A stretch of DNA of 64,000 bases, from positions 36,640-100,639 of the forward strand of contig JASANC010003862.1 in assembly GCA_030248135.1 (NCBI GenBank), given 5' to 3'. Each line of letters starts with the position of its first letter. Within the stretch, counting starts at the first letter, position 1. The DNA comes from Theristus sp. LFF4_11 (Eukaryota > Nematoda > Chromadorea > Monhysterida > Xyalidae). Under the pieces are notes generated by a model. It searched no databases and was not told where the DNA came from. It was given only the letters and a program-made list of their open reading frames with translations. The position numbers and the translations under genes were made by a program. This document shows, in pieces, positions 1 to 12,000 of this stretch.

Positions 1-167
1 AGGTGTCTTACATGAAGCAGTATTCAGTGACCGCGTAGCTATGTTTTAACACAACTTATGCGTCACTAAATAGTGTTTCATGAATGCCGCTTCACTTCAC
101 TGTGTTACCGTTCATTCATTCGTTTGTGCAGTGTCTACTCTAAAATGTTGTTGTGTTGTGCTCGCAG

Positions 168-3100
168 TTGTTGTACCCAAAGTTGAACGTGCAACTGATT
201 CACGAGCTAACCGTTGATGAGACGCACACGGTGGCACGTGCCGACGGGCAGCTGCTCAACGTGACGCTCGTTGACGCCAACCACTGCGCCGGCGCCGTCA
301 TGTGCATGTTCGAGGGCCCCTTCGGTCGTATTCTGTACACGGGCGACTTTCGCTACGAACAACCGACCGACGAGTTCGATGCGCGGCTGGAGCGATTCGT
401 GACAACGGTCAATGAGCCTTGCAGCATCACTTTGTATCGTTGCCGTGCGACGCTGTGCTGTGGCGTGCTGCGGCCGCTGTGACATGCCGCGCGATGCCGC
501 CAATCCATTCATGGCAAACGTCACCGCGTTAGAGCAGCCTACAGCACGCTACACCGCTGTGTATTCTTGAACTCTTTCAGTTACAGTATGTTTGCTCAAA
601 TCTGTCACTTTTTCGCAAGGTTACGCATACTCCGTATTTGACGATTTAGTTTAAGTGGCAGGTTTAAGCGAACATACTTCAGATCAACACAATTCATCAC
701 CGTTCTGTGTATTTCAGAAACCACTAGATCTCGCAGTCGTTGACAGCACGTACCTGCTGGCGAATTGTCGCAGCTTTCCGACGCGCCAAGAAGCAACCGC
801 CGAAATCGTGCACTTGATCGAGAGTCACCCGTCACATGCGGTCATCATTGGCGTGCGACGCCTCGGCAGAGAAAAAATGCTCGAGGCAGTCGCGAACGCA
901 ATTCAGGTAAAGTCGGTCTTGTGAAACTTGTCATTCGCACCGGGCGGACAGCACTGCAAACACAGCCATTTCTATTTTGAGTGTCCAATCTACGTGGAGG
1001 AACGGCGTCTGAAGATCATTGAGCGCATAGAGGACATCAGCGATGTGTTCACTGTGGACATGCGCGAAACGCGTGTGCTCGCGTTGCAGTACAGCACGCA
1101 ACGACACATACGACAGCAGATACACAAGTGCAAACGGGACAACCCCGACCGACCGTTGCTCTACATCTACGCCACCAGTCTGCCGTTGATCAACGAGCTG
1201 GCACGAGAATTTGTTGATTCCATGTTTGTTCGTTTGTTTTGGTTGGTTTGTTGTGCACAAAGACAGACGAAGGATTTTAAAACAAATTAACCAATTTGCA
1301 TACTATTATAGTTCTCTACATTTCGGCTTGACCAACATTACAGTGGCGGCCAAAAGTGTTGGAACGCTGCGCGCACGTATGTGCTGTATTGCTCGTGTGT
1401 ATCATCAGCCTTACAAACGCTATTATAAGAATCCCATGCTAATTTTTGTTGTTGTTGTGATTATTGAGTGTACTAGCAAATTGACCCGTGCCTACGGCAC
1501 GGTTAGCTGATAACTACAATTATTATTTCCGAGTGGATTTTTGCTTCTTGACCTTGCCCACGATCCGGACTAAAAATGCATTGCATTTTGATTTTGAGCT
1601 GCTTCAACCGACTGTTGTTGATTTACCATGAAATAAACGTTCATTTTTAAAGCACTCGTATCCGTCGATGCTTCTACTTTTTGAGAATCATAGCATTTCA
1701 GTTGTTTTTGAAAACAGTGTTTTTTGCCAAGTATGTGATTTTGCTGATTTTATTGCTGTCGATTCAATCGTAGTCTGATTAAGTCACCGTATCACTTATT
1801 ACTGTGTGGTTTGGTTAATGCTGCTTCAGCGTCATTCAGAGCCACAGATACTATTTCTCAACTTGCCAATCATTTTGATAAGAACCGCTGTTTTTTTTAA
1901 TTCAAGCATAAATATTCTTCTGCAAGCAACAGTAGCAACACAATCATGACTGCATTGCCATTCAAAATATGAAAAACAATCTTTTTTAATCAGCAACAAA
2001 CAACTGCAATCTAAAGTATGACGATAAACTCTGATTTGTTACCTTCTTCAAAGTCGCTTAATTGTATTTTCATTCTTCTTTGTATTCCACTGTCATTCCC
2101 GTTTAAAGTATCAAAAAACAATGTTCTTTGATCAGCGACAATTAACAGCCATTTCCCTCAAAATATCAAAATCAATCTTGTTTTGTTAGCTTTTCCATGT
2201 CGTCAAATGTCGTTCAACTACCAAATGCTATTCCCGTTCAAAATATTAAAAAATCATTCCCGTTTAAGGTATCAGAAAACAATCTTTTGATGATGAGCGA
2301 CAATTAACAGTCATTCCCGCTCAAAGCATCAAAAATCAATCTTTGCTATTCCTGTTCAAAAAAATTAAAAAAAACATGTCGTTTGATCAGCAACAATCAG
2401 CTGATATAGGTTTAAAATATTTAAAAAAATTGAAAGCCATCTGATTCAGTCAGCAGCATTTCGCTGTCATTTTTGTTCGGTATAACAAAAACAATATTGT
2501 ATGATCAGCAACAACTATCCGTTCAAAAAGCAATCTTTTAAGCTTCTTAGTGAGTTGCATTTTATTGTCATGACCGTTAAAAGTATGATAAAACAATTTT
2601 TGATCAGCAACACACAACTGCTTCGTTCAAAATTCCCGTTCAAAATATTTAAAAACCTCTTCTGATCAGAATCATTCAACTGTTACTCTCGTTAAAAAAT
2701 TGATCGATTATATGTGGACCGTTCCACTGCTTCGCCGTCGATCATGGCCACATCTTTGTTGATGCTGCAATCCATATCTTGTGGAACTACAGTCTATTTT
2801 TTGTTCAGAAACAGTCAATTACTTCTTGTTAGCTATTGTAATTCGATTGAACTTCTATCTTTTCGTGTAAAGGAGGCGGAGTAATGTTGAATGATGTGTG
2901 GAAAAGCCGCACAGCCGAAATGATGTGTCGCGCCCGAACGTAGTTCGAATACGATATAAAATAAAATTATTTAGTGAGGAAAGATTCTGATTAGCTTTTT
3001 CACCAATTTTTTTTGGTGAACCAACCAATTCACCAACCAATTTCGCCGACAGAATACGTCAAGTTTCGGTGATTTCAAATGGCCGCACAGCCATGAAAAA

Positions 3101-6100
3101 TTTTCTCTATCTTTGCGTGCAAACGCATATTGATTGGGGCCCGTTTAATAAGAAAGATAAAAGAGGGCAAACAGCAGCAACAGCCAAATCAAAGTGGTCG
3201 ATTGTTTTCATTGCATGAGAATGATGATGATTAGGACTTTTTACAGAACACAGAGAGTAAAAAATTCTCATGAATAATCATTAAAAATGGAGTGCAGCTA
3301 GAGATGATGATATATATGGCAAATTCAGAATAGCTTGGCGCCAATTCAAATCGACCAAAATTGACACGCTAAGACACACACACACACACACACACGGTCT
3401 TCCTGTTTTAGTAGTATAGACTAGCCAATTGACCCGTGCCTACGGCACGGTTAGCTGTTGAATACAACTGTTATTTTTGAATGGAGTTTTGCCTTTTGAC
3501 CTTACCCACGACCCGGACTAAACATGCATTGCATTTTCATTTTGAGCTGCTTTAACCGATTGTTGTTGATTAACCATAGAAATGATCGTTTATTCTTGAA
3601 GCACTCGATGCTCCTACTTTTTTGAAAATCACAGTATTTTCAGTTTTAAAGCGCGCGTTTTTGTCAACAATATGAAAAACAATCTTTTTTAGTCAGCAAC
3701 AAACAACTGACGTTCCCTTTTAAGGAATCCAAATTAATTGTCATTTATTAGCTTTTTCTATGTCGCTGTCATTCCCGTTAAAAATTGATCGATTATATGT
3801 AGACCGTTCCACTGATTCGCCATGATCGTGCCCACATCTTTGTTGATGCTGCAATCTATTCCTTGTGGAACTGGAATTTCTTGTCGATGGAGTGTGAATA
3901 ACGAAAAAACACTTTTTCTGAATACACATTGCATAACCCTTATCTGAGCCAACCCTTTTAGTTTGTAAAAGATAAAAACAGACTACACTTCTGAATAATT
4001 GTTCCAAAATGCCAGCTTTTGTTTTGAAACTTTTTTCCCGCTTACTCTAACCTAAGCCAAGCCTTTTAGAGTTTAAATGACGACAAATGCAAAACGTTTT
4101 TTTTTGAAAACCCGTTGCGAAATGGCTGCTTTTGGTTGGTATGTTCACTTCTTTTGCCTGCCTACCCTAACCTAAGCCAAAGCTTTTTGATAGAATGGAA
4201 AGGACAAAAAACAACACTTTACTTAATACCCGTAGCAAAACACCCGATTTTGTTTGGTATGCTTACTTCTTTTCCGCGCTTGCATTAATCTAAGCCAGGC
4301 CTTTTTGATTGAGTGTTAGTAACAAAAAGCAACACTTTTCTGAGTACCCATTGTGAAACGGTTGCTTTTGTTTTGCTATTTAGCTTCTTTCAACCCGTTT
4401 ACCCTAACATAAGCGACTCATTTCAGTTTACAATCGAGTTCTTGCAATTCTTACGATTGTCTCGCTTGTCGTTGTTGCACTTCAGCGTTCCAGATCGAGA
4501 CGGTTTTTATTTCATCTTTTGCAGTCGATTATAAAATTTTGAGCACCAAAATTGCTATTTGTCCATTGTTTGTAAGTTGTTGCTAATGAGCAAAAGGCAT
4601 CATGATGACGAAGTCATGTAGAATGACGATTTGAACATTGCCTTGTCATTAGAAAATGGAGTAAGAACATCGTCATTAGAAAATGGAGTAAATCATTTTA
4701 GCAGATGATGACTTAAATAGCAAAATAGGCTCAAACTGAAAAAAATGCTTTGGAACGAAAATGTGAACAGACTTACTTAATCAGTCAGTCAGCTCACACA
4801 GTAACTATCTTAGTATTATAGACTAGCCAATTGACCCGTGCCTACGGCACGGTTAGCTGTTGAATACAACTGTTTTTTTGAATGGAGTTTAGCCTTTTGA
4901 CCTTGCCCACGACCCGGACTAAACATGCATTGCATTTTCATTTTGAGCTGCTTTAACCGATTGTTGTTGATTAACCATAGAAATGATCGTTCATTCTTGA
5001 AGCACTCGATGCTCCTACTTTTTTTGAAAATCACAGTATTTTCAGTTTTAAGGCGCGCTTTTTTGTCAACAATATGAAAAACAATCTTTTTTAATCACAA
5101 CAAACAACTGACGTTCTCTTTTAAAGAATCAAAATTAATTCTCATTTATTAGCTTTTTCAATGTCGCTGTCATTCCCGTTAAAAATTGATCGATTATATG
5201 TGGACCATTCCACTGCTTCGCCATCGATCGTGGCCACATCTTTGTTGATGCTGCAATCTATTCCTTGTGGAACTGGAATTTCTTGTCGATGGAGTGTAAA
5301 TGACGAAAAAACATTTTTTCTGAATACACTTTGCAAAACCCTTATCTGAGCCAACCCTTATAGTGTGTAAAAGATGAAAAAAGACTACTGAATAATTGTT
5401 GCAAAACGCCAGCTTTTGTTTTGAAACTTTTTTTCCCGCTTACTCTAACCTAAGCCAAGCCTTTTAGAGTTTAAATGACGACAAATGCACACCTTTTTTG
5501 AAGACCCGTTGCGAAACGGCTGCTTTGTTGGTAAGTTCACTTCTTTTGCCCGCCTACCCTAACCTAAGCTTTTTTCATAGAATGGAAAAGACAAAACGCA
5601 ACACTTTACTTAATACCCGTAGCAAAACACCCGATTTTGTTTGGTATGCTTACTTCTTTTCCGCGCTTGCATTAATCTAAGCCAGGCCTTTTTGATTGAG
5701 TGTTAGTAACAAAAAGCAACACTTTTCTGAGTACCCATTGTGAAACGGTCGCTTTTGTTTTGCTATTTAGCTTCTTTCAACCCGTTTACCCTAACATAAG
5801 CGACTCATTTCAGTTTACAATCGAGTTCTTGCAATTCTTACGATTGTCTCGCTTGTCGTTGTTGCACTTCAGCGTTCCAGATCGAGACGGTTTTCATTTC
5901 ATCTTTTGCAGTCGATTATAAAATTTTAAGCACCAAAATTGCTATTTGTCCATTGTATGTAAGTTTTTTGTTGCCAATGAGCAAAAGGCATCATGATGAC
6001 GAAGTTATGTAGAATGACGATTAAAATGGAGTAAGAACATCGTCATTAGAAAATGGAGTAAAGTTTTTAGCAGATGATGACTTAAATAGCAAAACAGGCG

Positions 6101-7820
6101 CTCAAACTGAAAAAATACTTTAGAACCGAGAACCGTAAATGTGAACAGACTTACTTAATCAGCTCACACAGTAACTATCTTAGTATTATAGATAGTATAG
6201 ATAGATGTAATACACTATCCGCAGGGTTTTTTTTTGCTGAAGCATACATTTATTTGACAAATGTGTTGTAATGTTCGGTATTTGTCAAATAAATGTATGC
6301 TTCAGCAAAAAACCTCCATTTGGCAGTAAAACTGTTTCAAAATTATTTGGCAAGAAAATATAGCGGAATAAACCGGAATAACGGAACAACCCGACTGGAA
6401 TCCGAAACATGATCGCAATACACGTCTGTTAGATAATTCAAACACAAAGAAATGCTAATAGGTACTTCGTAGAATAGTTTTCTTGCCAATGATTTTGAAT
6501 CAGTTTTACTGCCAGTCATATGCAATGGAGGCGTGTTATAATGTTCGGTATTTGTCAAATAAATGTATGCTTCAGTAAAAAAAAAAACTGCGATTCATGT
6601 ATGGCCTATTTTTTTAAACGTGTCCCACTGAAATGACGTCATGTGCCACAAAATATGCGCTTGTCGTTCACAGCAAACCAGACTATCCGTTTAGCCGATT
6701 TCATCCCGTAAACAAATGGTGAATGTCGAATCAGTCACACCAAACTGAAATTTTAGTGCTTGTACTTTGACAAACGGGCGTTTTTAAATAAAATGACGTC
6801 ACGTTAGTCCGGACACGTTTGAATAAATCCACAATACTAGATACACTCAGTAGTCTAAAAAAACTAAAAAAATAGCATGGTATTCTTTTATAGCGTTTGT
6901 ACGGCTGATGCAACACACGCGCAGCGCAATACACAGCACGCACGCACACACGCGCAATACTCGGCTCACACGCACGCACGCGCGCAGCGTTCCAACACTT
7001 TTGGCCGCCACTGTATATGCAGAAGAGGGGTGGCCTCATTAGTGATATGCCCCTCTTGAATTATTTTAGTCATAAAAACTTGAGGCAAGAAGCTTAGTAT
7101 TTGAAAAGAATATAAACGAGACAATATCGATCAAATCTTGTTGTCCACCTTCTTGTGATGCCCCTGTTGCTCGGGGTCCTTTTGCGTTTCTGTGCCGTTC
7201 CGACTAAATCAATATTCAATAGTTCGACAGCAGTGGATGCCGGGATGGCGAATGCTCTGTGATTGGACTGCACGCGAGTTTTGTTTTTCAGGCAGATGCT
7301 TCAGGATGAGTTCGTGTTCCGCTGGGTGCAGTATGCAGACCACAGTTCCCCGGCCGAGTTGGCCAGCTTCATTGGCCGTTTACCCATCGAGCACGAGAAC
7401 CTTGACTGGCTGCCAACAGTGTCCACGGAGTCTCTGACAAAGCTGAAAGCTGACGGTCGTTTGTTGCGTAACAGCAACGTTCAACCAACGCAGGAACTCG
7501 ATCTGCATGATCAAGCTTGCACGAGCACGTGAGTTGCTGAAAAACGAACATTCGCCGAAAGAACGGAAGCATTTTTACCAAGTTGCAAGTTTTTATTATT
7601 TTTTAGCGAGCCGTTAAAAAAGCGTGCGCGTGCTTCGACGCCGGAACAGGCAGACCTGGGAGAAACGGCTGCACTTGATCGGCTGGCGTTGCTGCTGCAA
7701 TCGACTGACGATCAGCTGAACGCAACTGTCAATGCTCAGTCAGTTGCGTTGTATCCAGAAAGTTGCAAGCAATCCACGTTCAGGTGTCTGTATCAAGTGA
7801 AACGTTTTACAGAGAACTAA
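168..7820 (+). CDS. DCLRE1B: DNA 5' exonuclease Apollo / SNM1B (3' part of gene; N-terminus lies before the window)
   Basis: This gene encodes a metallo-beta-lactamase/beta-CASP nuclease of the SNM1 family. Family knowledge: Apollo trims 5' ends at telomeres and acts in interstrand cross-link repair in the nucleus. Exons read here are 168-398, 718-906, 982-1212, 7296-7528 and from 7607. The first three introns are phase 0 and the fourth is phase 2. Residues seen are DANHCAGAVM (the motif-3 His region), GRILYTGDFRY (the motif-4 Asp), PTRQEA, SDVFTV, and after the giant intron YADHSSPAEL (the beta-CASP motif-C His). All align in order with vertebrate Apollo. The HxHxDH motif must lie upstream, because bases 1-167 are intron. 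The fourth exon may instead begin at 7292 with a donor near 1224. The last exon reads to a stop at 7818-7820, or splices at 7797 to further exons. The C-terminus after motif C is not recognisably similar to the vertebrate one. Confidence 0.85.
1473..3420 (-). mobile_element. Non-autonomous Helitron, copy 1 of a head-to-tail array
   Basis: Read on the minus strand, the element begins TCTATACTACTAAAACAGG and ends with a CCGTGCC/GGCACGG hairpin followed by CTAG. These are the TC start and hairpin-CTRR end of Helitrons. The array lies between A (1472) and T (6193), matching the A^T target preference. This copy is the most diverged of the three. It contains AT-rich filler with degenerate internal repeats and a CA microsatellite at 3373-3395. 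No Rep/helicase coding sequence is present. Confidence 0.75.
3421..4822 (-). mobile_element. Non-autonomous Helitron, copy 2 of the array
   Basis: It starts immediately after copy 1 with no intervening base. It has the same hairpin end (CCGTGCCTACGGCACGG near 3436) and the same TCTATAATACTAAGATAG start on the minus strand. The body is closely similar to copy 3 throughout and more distantly similar to copy 1. No coding sequence is supported. Confidence 0.75.
4823..6192 (-). mobile_element. Non-autonomous Helitron, copy 3 of the array
   Basis: It abuts copy 2 and is nearly the same sequence with small indels. The outer edge at 6192 is followed by T, completing the A^T target of the whole array. 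No coding sequence is supported. Confidence 0.75.
6236..6575. repeat. Small foldback repeat within the Tc1-type element
   Basis: The 27-base arm starting GCTGAAGCATACATTTATTT at 6237 recurs inverted at 6280-6306 and again at about 6549-6574. A second nested inverted pair (TTGGCAGTAAAACTG near 6319 and CAGTTTTACTGCCA near 6500) lies inside. This gives a MITE-like hairpin of about 340 bases. No target duplication was identified. Confidence 0.55.
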
Positions 7821-7849
7821 ACAACATCGAATCAGAGCAACAAGTTGAG

Positions 7850-8360
7850 GTAACGGTGGAAAACGTAAAGGACGTTCAACAACAGATTCTGACTGTGTGG
7901 CGTCGCCGCATTGGGGAGCAGTTGAATTTGAGTGTGAACCGCAACAATCTGCGTGACCAGGTTTTTACTTTTTCTGCGCTTTATGCAGTTTTCGTAGAAA
8001 CAGATTTACGCTGTTTTTTCGATTTCAGCGTGTTCAGGCACGAAAGCTCCCGCCGCTTGTTGTCAACGCAGAGACGCATCGTGCCGTGCTAGAAGCACTG
8101 CAGGTCATTCGTTGATGTCTGAATTCGCAAATTGGGCTTCACTGGCTGTACTCTTTGTTCATATTTGATTGTCACTTCTTTATTCTGTTCTGTTATATCA
8201 GCTGCTGATGATTCAGAAAATGGTGTCGCTCAACATGTTCAAGAACCTTTGTTTATCTTTCAATTTGCAAATGTCGCAACATAAAAATATATGTAACACA
8301 CAAACCGTCTTTGAGGTACACCTTATGTCAATTTATGAGAACCTGTCAATAACACAGTGA
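7850..8360 (+). CDS. Three in-phase exons, probably alternative 3' end of the Apollo gene
   Basis: Exons 7850-7960, 8029-8103 and 8202-8360 are joined by clean phase-0 GT-AG introns and end at a stop at 8358-8360. The peptide includes VENVKDVQQQILTVWRRR, then LPPLVVNAETHRAVLEALQ, then LLMIQKMVSLNMFKN. It looks like real, mostly helical protein, but I do not recognise a family. The chain can be joined to the Apollo exon 7607-7796 through a 53-base phase-0 intron, which would give Apollo a longer C-terminus. Otherwise it is a separate small gene whose start I cannot see. The final exon may end earlier at an unseen donor, since its last 30 or so residues look less protein-like. Confidence 0.4.
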
Positions 8361-9057
8361 TTTTACACATGGACAAGCACGCACGCACACAGCGCTGCTC
8401 TGATATATCATATGTCTACTTGTCTGTTGTGTTTGTTGCTGTGCAACATCACTGTTAAAAACCAAGTGCAGTGTCTTCAGACAAGACCTTACCTGATTTT
8501 AATTGCAGCGAGTTAATGGCTGTTTTGAGAGGAGTTGTCAAAGATTTTATAATAATGGCGGTGTGTGTCTGTGTGAAGCCATGGTGCACTGAACCTGCAA
8601 AACTGTTGCCCACCAACCTTTTGCTGCTTGTTGTTTTTTGGCCACATGACTCCCTCGCAAGGGGAAGGAAACTTTATGACGAAATAGCTGACCTCACACC
8701 GGAAAGACCGTGAAACATTACCTGGTTAGTCTGCATGTGCGTGGTGACTGGCCATTAACCAATACTGAGTTGCTTCCCAAAAATTTTTGTTTCTTCGCCA
8801 CCAAGCAATTATTTTTTATCTGTTCCCATTGCGTTCAAAGTTTGTGAACCATATACTCAGGTTGTTCAAGATTCACGTGGTTTAAGATTCAACTGGTTTT
8901 GACAGTTTTTTGTTTCGCTAGCCTCCGTCTGCCACAAACGAAACCGTTTTGATTTGGTTGGTAGAACAGATTGTTTCAAGTTTGCAATCGCCAACTACCA
9001 ACTGCTTCAGCGACTGTTGCACATCGACATCAGCCGTCGATTCTGATACTGACCTGA
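8361..9057. other. Intergenic stretch between Apollo and MROH1
   Basis: There is no convincing gene here. A short open stretch near 8510-8713 follows a plausible acceptor (TTAATTGCAG at about 8508) but shows no recognisable protein. The MROH1 promoter and 5' untranslated region should lie here. No TATA or CCAAT element stands out. Confidence 0.4.
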
Positions 9058-12000
9058 ATGGCAACGGCTGGAAATGAAGGTGGGTTTTGATGCTATTAGG
9101 TCAAGCCAGGCCCCCGTGGAGAAAGCCAGTACTTTTGATTATGGTACAGTTTTCGTTGAACTTTTGTTGACACTGATGAATTGTTTAGTGAGCCTCGGTG
9201 ATTTTCCGTGTTGTTAGACAAGAGGTGTGTTGTTGCAGCAGTAATATTTTCGTTGTTGGACGGTTGTGGCGACAAGGACAATGTTGTGCGCGAAACAGTG
9301 GCCAACTCACTGCGCACACTCGGCTGGCACAATCCAACGCTCGTGCTGACAACCATACATGCGTACTTGGCAAAACAGGCTAAGGTTCGCTGTCGCTCTT
9401 GCTTTCGCACTCACCCAGCGTAGTTGATTTGTTCTGTAGGTGGACTATGGCCAAACCACAATGGCCTGGTGAATGGGTGCATCGAGCTGGTCTGGAACGC
9501 CCAATTCATAAGCAGGCTAACCAGCTGATTGTCAGTGTTCTGCAAGTTAACCGCAGGCTGATTGTTATTGTTGATGAGATGGTTGAAGTTGCAGGTAGAT
9601 TCTCTCAAATTGACTGTGATTCGTGTGCACTTTATGCAGCTCGCCAGCGTGCACCGTGCGTTGGTGCTGCACGTGATCAACGGCGTCTGTGGTGATCGCG
9701 TGGAGCAGCTCGAGCACCAACTCGTCTCGCTCATGATCAACCTGGCAACGCAGGAAATGACCATGTCGAAAGTTTGTCGTTGTCACTGGTTTTTCTGCTG
9801 TCGTTGAGATTTGTGTGTGTCACGTGAGTTGTAAGTGAACGAACAGGACACCGAGCCGGAGTGGCAGTCGGCCGCGTCGGACGTGCTGGTCACGTTGGCA
9901 CGGCGCTACTGCACGACCGTCATGGACAGCGTCCTGCAGAAATTCCAGCCCGGCATTGCGCCGCACCCGTTCGTCCTGCAGACGCTCGCCGAAATTGCGC
10001 TCGCAAACGGTAGCTTGATTGATCGAGTTGCTCTGGTGGCAAAACTGATTTCTTCGTCGTTCAACCAACTGATGCAACCAATCAGTCAATTCAACCATGT
10101 ATCACACACTGTTTTGCTATTCTTCCGTTCAATCCACCTTTCAACAGCAATTCAACGCCAGCTAAATTTTCAATGTTGAATTCAGCCAACGGTTTTGTAC
10201 CGTTCTTGTCCGACCTACTGAGTCGCACGGTGCCAATGTTGACGACGTCAGCAGCCACTAAAACTGACGCCATGAAATGTTCGTTTGCGAAAGGTTTGTG
10301 AGACCATTTAGTTTCTACAGATCCGGTTTCTTGCCGTCGACTAACGTTGCACGTCTGTAAAGTTCATCTTCAACGAACTCAGCATTACGCCGCTACTGTG
10401 AGGCGCTGTGTGAGTATCTGCTTGACCACTCCAGTGGCACTGACCCGAACGTTTCGGTCAGCGTCTACGAGACGCAGTTCTCAGCAGCCTATGACGTGGT
10501 CTTCCCTGCGTGGCTCGCCGTCAAAGACTACACGGTCGGTGGACAGCTCTTCGTTTCTGTTTTTTTGGTTAGATTTCTAGTTTGCTTTCTTGGTTTGTTC
10601 ATCCTGGTAGGTGTTTTTTTCAGGTACGAGCGGCCGTTGTGCAGTGCATCGGCGATTTGTGTCACGTGATTGGCGCTGAGAAACTGAACGAAGAGCTCCG
10701 CAAGGTCATTCCTGCCATGTTGGCGTTGTACAAGAAGCCGAGCATGGATTTGTTGGCCGTTAGCCAGGTTCATATATGATTTTGCTGTTTTGATTGTTGT
10801 TGTTTTCATTCAAGTGTCAGGCAAGTGCTGCACTAAGGAAATCATGTGTTCAGACCGGCACACGCAGGTTTGATCTGCTGCACTCTGATACGATCGCCAT
10901 GCATTGTATGTTCTTGTGCAGGGCCTGTGTCGCCTTCTGGAAGCGAGCGCACAACGCGAGTCATGCCCGATTGAGCCGTATCTCGAAGAAATCTGGGTCG
11001 CATTGTTCCCGCAGATCACAGACGACATCGACTACACCAACACGGAGGGCACGAAGCTGCGCAACGAAGTGCTACGTTGCTTTCACGTCACCGGTGTGCT
11101 CTGCTTTCTCGTGCTGTGGTTTTCATGAATTCTGACAGTGGATGCACTTTCCCTAAATTTTCCATCGCCATTGCCGCATTTTCCCTATTCAGCATGCATC
11201 AACGCCGACCGTTTGGTTTATTATTTGGTGCAAAAGATCCAAGGTGCCTCGGCCGATCGCACCAAACTGTCGGCCATTTGCATTCTGCGCCACCTTGTCA
11301 ACTCATCCGGTCCGTTTCTCTGTGACAAGAGAGCACTGGTGATGCGAGGACTGAAGCCGATTCTGGTCGACCACACCGTGTCACTCAGGGTTCGTTCAAT
11401 TTTGGTCGTCGCTTGAAAACTTTTTTCTTTGTCGAAAAATCGCGCACCAAAAAATAGAATGATGACAGGTGAAACGAAGCCTCTGTCAGCTGGCAATCGC
11501 ACTTGCCGACCACGATTTCCTTGACAACGAGAGCGGCTCGTTTGTTGTCGAGTTTCTTGTGAAAAATCTGATCGCTACTGAAGATTCGGTTTGGTCGTTT
11601 TTTTGTTGATGTTGTCAGTCTGTGCACGTTTGCCCAAGAGAGTTTCAATTTTCAGTCGAAGAAAGCAGTGGCCAATGACGGCGACTCGCAAAGCAGCAGC
11701 GGACAGTTGCGTCACAGTTGTGGCCAGGCGTTGTTGACAATTGCGAAGAACAGCACACAGGCGCACACGGTGTGGACATACAAGCAGTTTGTTTGTTTGT
11801 TTGTGTCATGCTTGGCCGTGGGTCTGGTTTGGCCGCCTCCTGTGGCCATTTCTGTTGCGAACACCATGACCACAACACGCTGTTGTTTGCAGCTGATGTG
11901 GCCGTATCTGTTTGAGTTCGTGTGCGTGTCCGAGTACACAGCAGCGATTGGTGACATCTGCCGTGCGCTGCTCGTCATTGCCCAGTCAATGGCCGCTGCT

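Larger units (their letters stand above)
1341..7013. mobile_element. Tc1/mariner-type element inserted in the Apollo intron, split by Helitrons
   Basis: The terminal inverted repeat CAGTGGCGGCCAAAAGTGTT begins at 1341, and its reverse complement ends at 7013. Identity continues through GGAACGCTGCGCGC and, less well, to about 120 bases on each side. A TA dinucleotide flanks each end (1339-1340 and 7014-7015), as expected for Tc1/mariner. No transposase is visible. Once the Helitrons at 1473-6192 are removed, the element is about 950 bases, so it is a MITE-like derivative. Confidence 0.85.

Noticed and set aside
3373..3395. CA dinucleotide repeat
   Set aside because: An ordinary microsatellite inside the first Helitron; it explains nothing further.
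1473..6192. Direct repeats considered as a CRISPR-like or tandem gene array
   Set aside because: The units are 1.4-1.9 kb with Helitron ends and no coding capacity. The window is eukaryotic.
8471..8713. Possible extra exon between Apollo and MROH1
   Set aside because: The acceptor is plausible, but the peptide is hydrophobic and cysteine-rich without family similarity, and it cannot be joined in phase with confidence.
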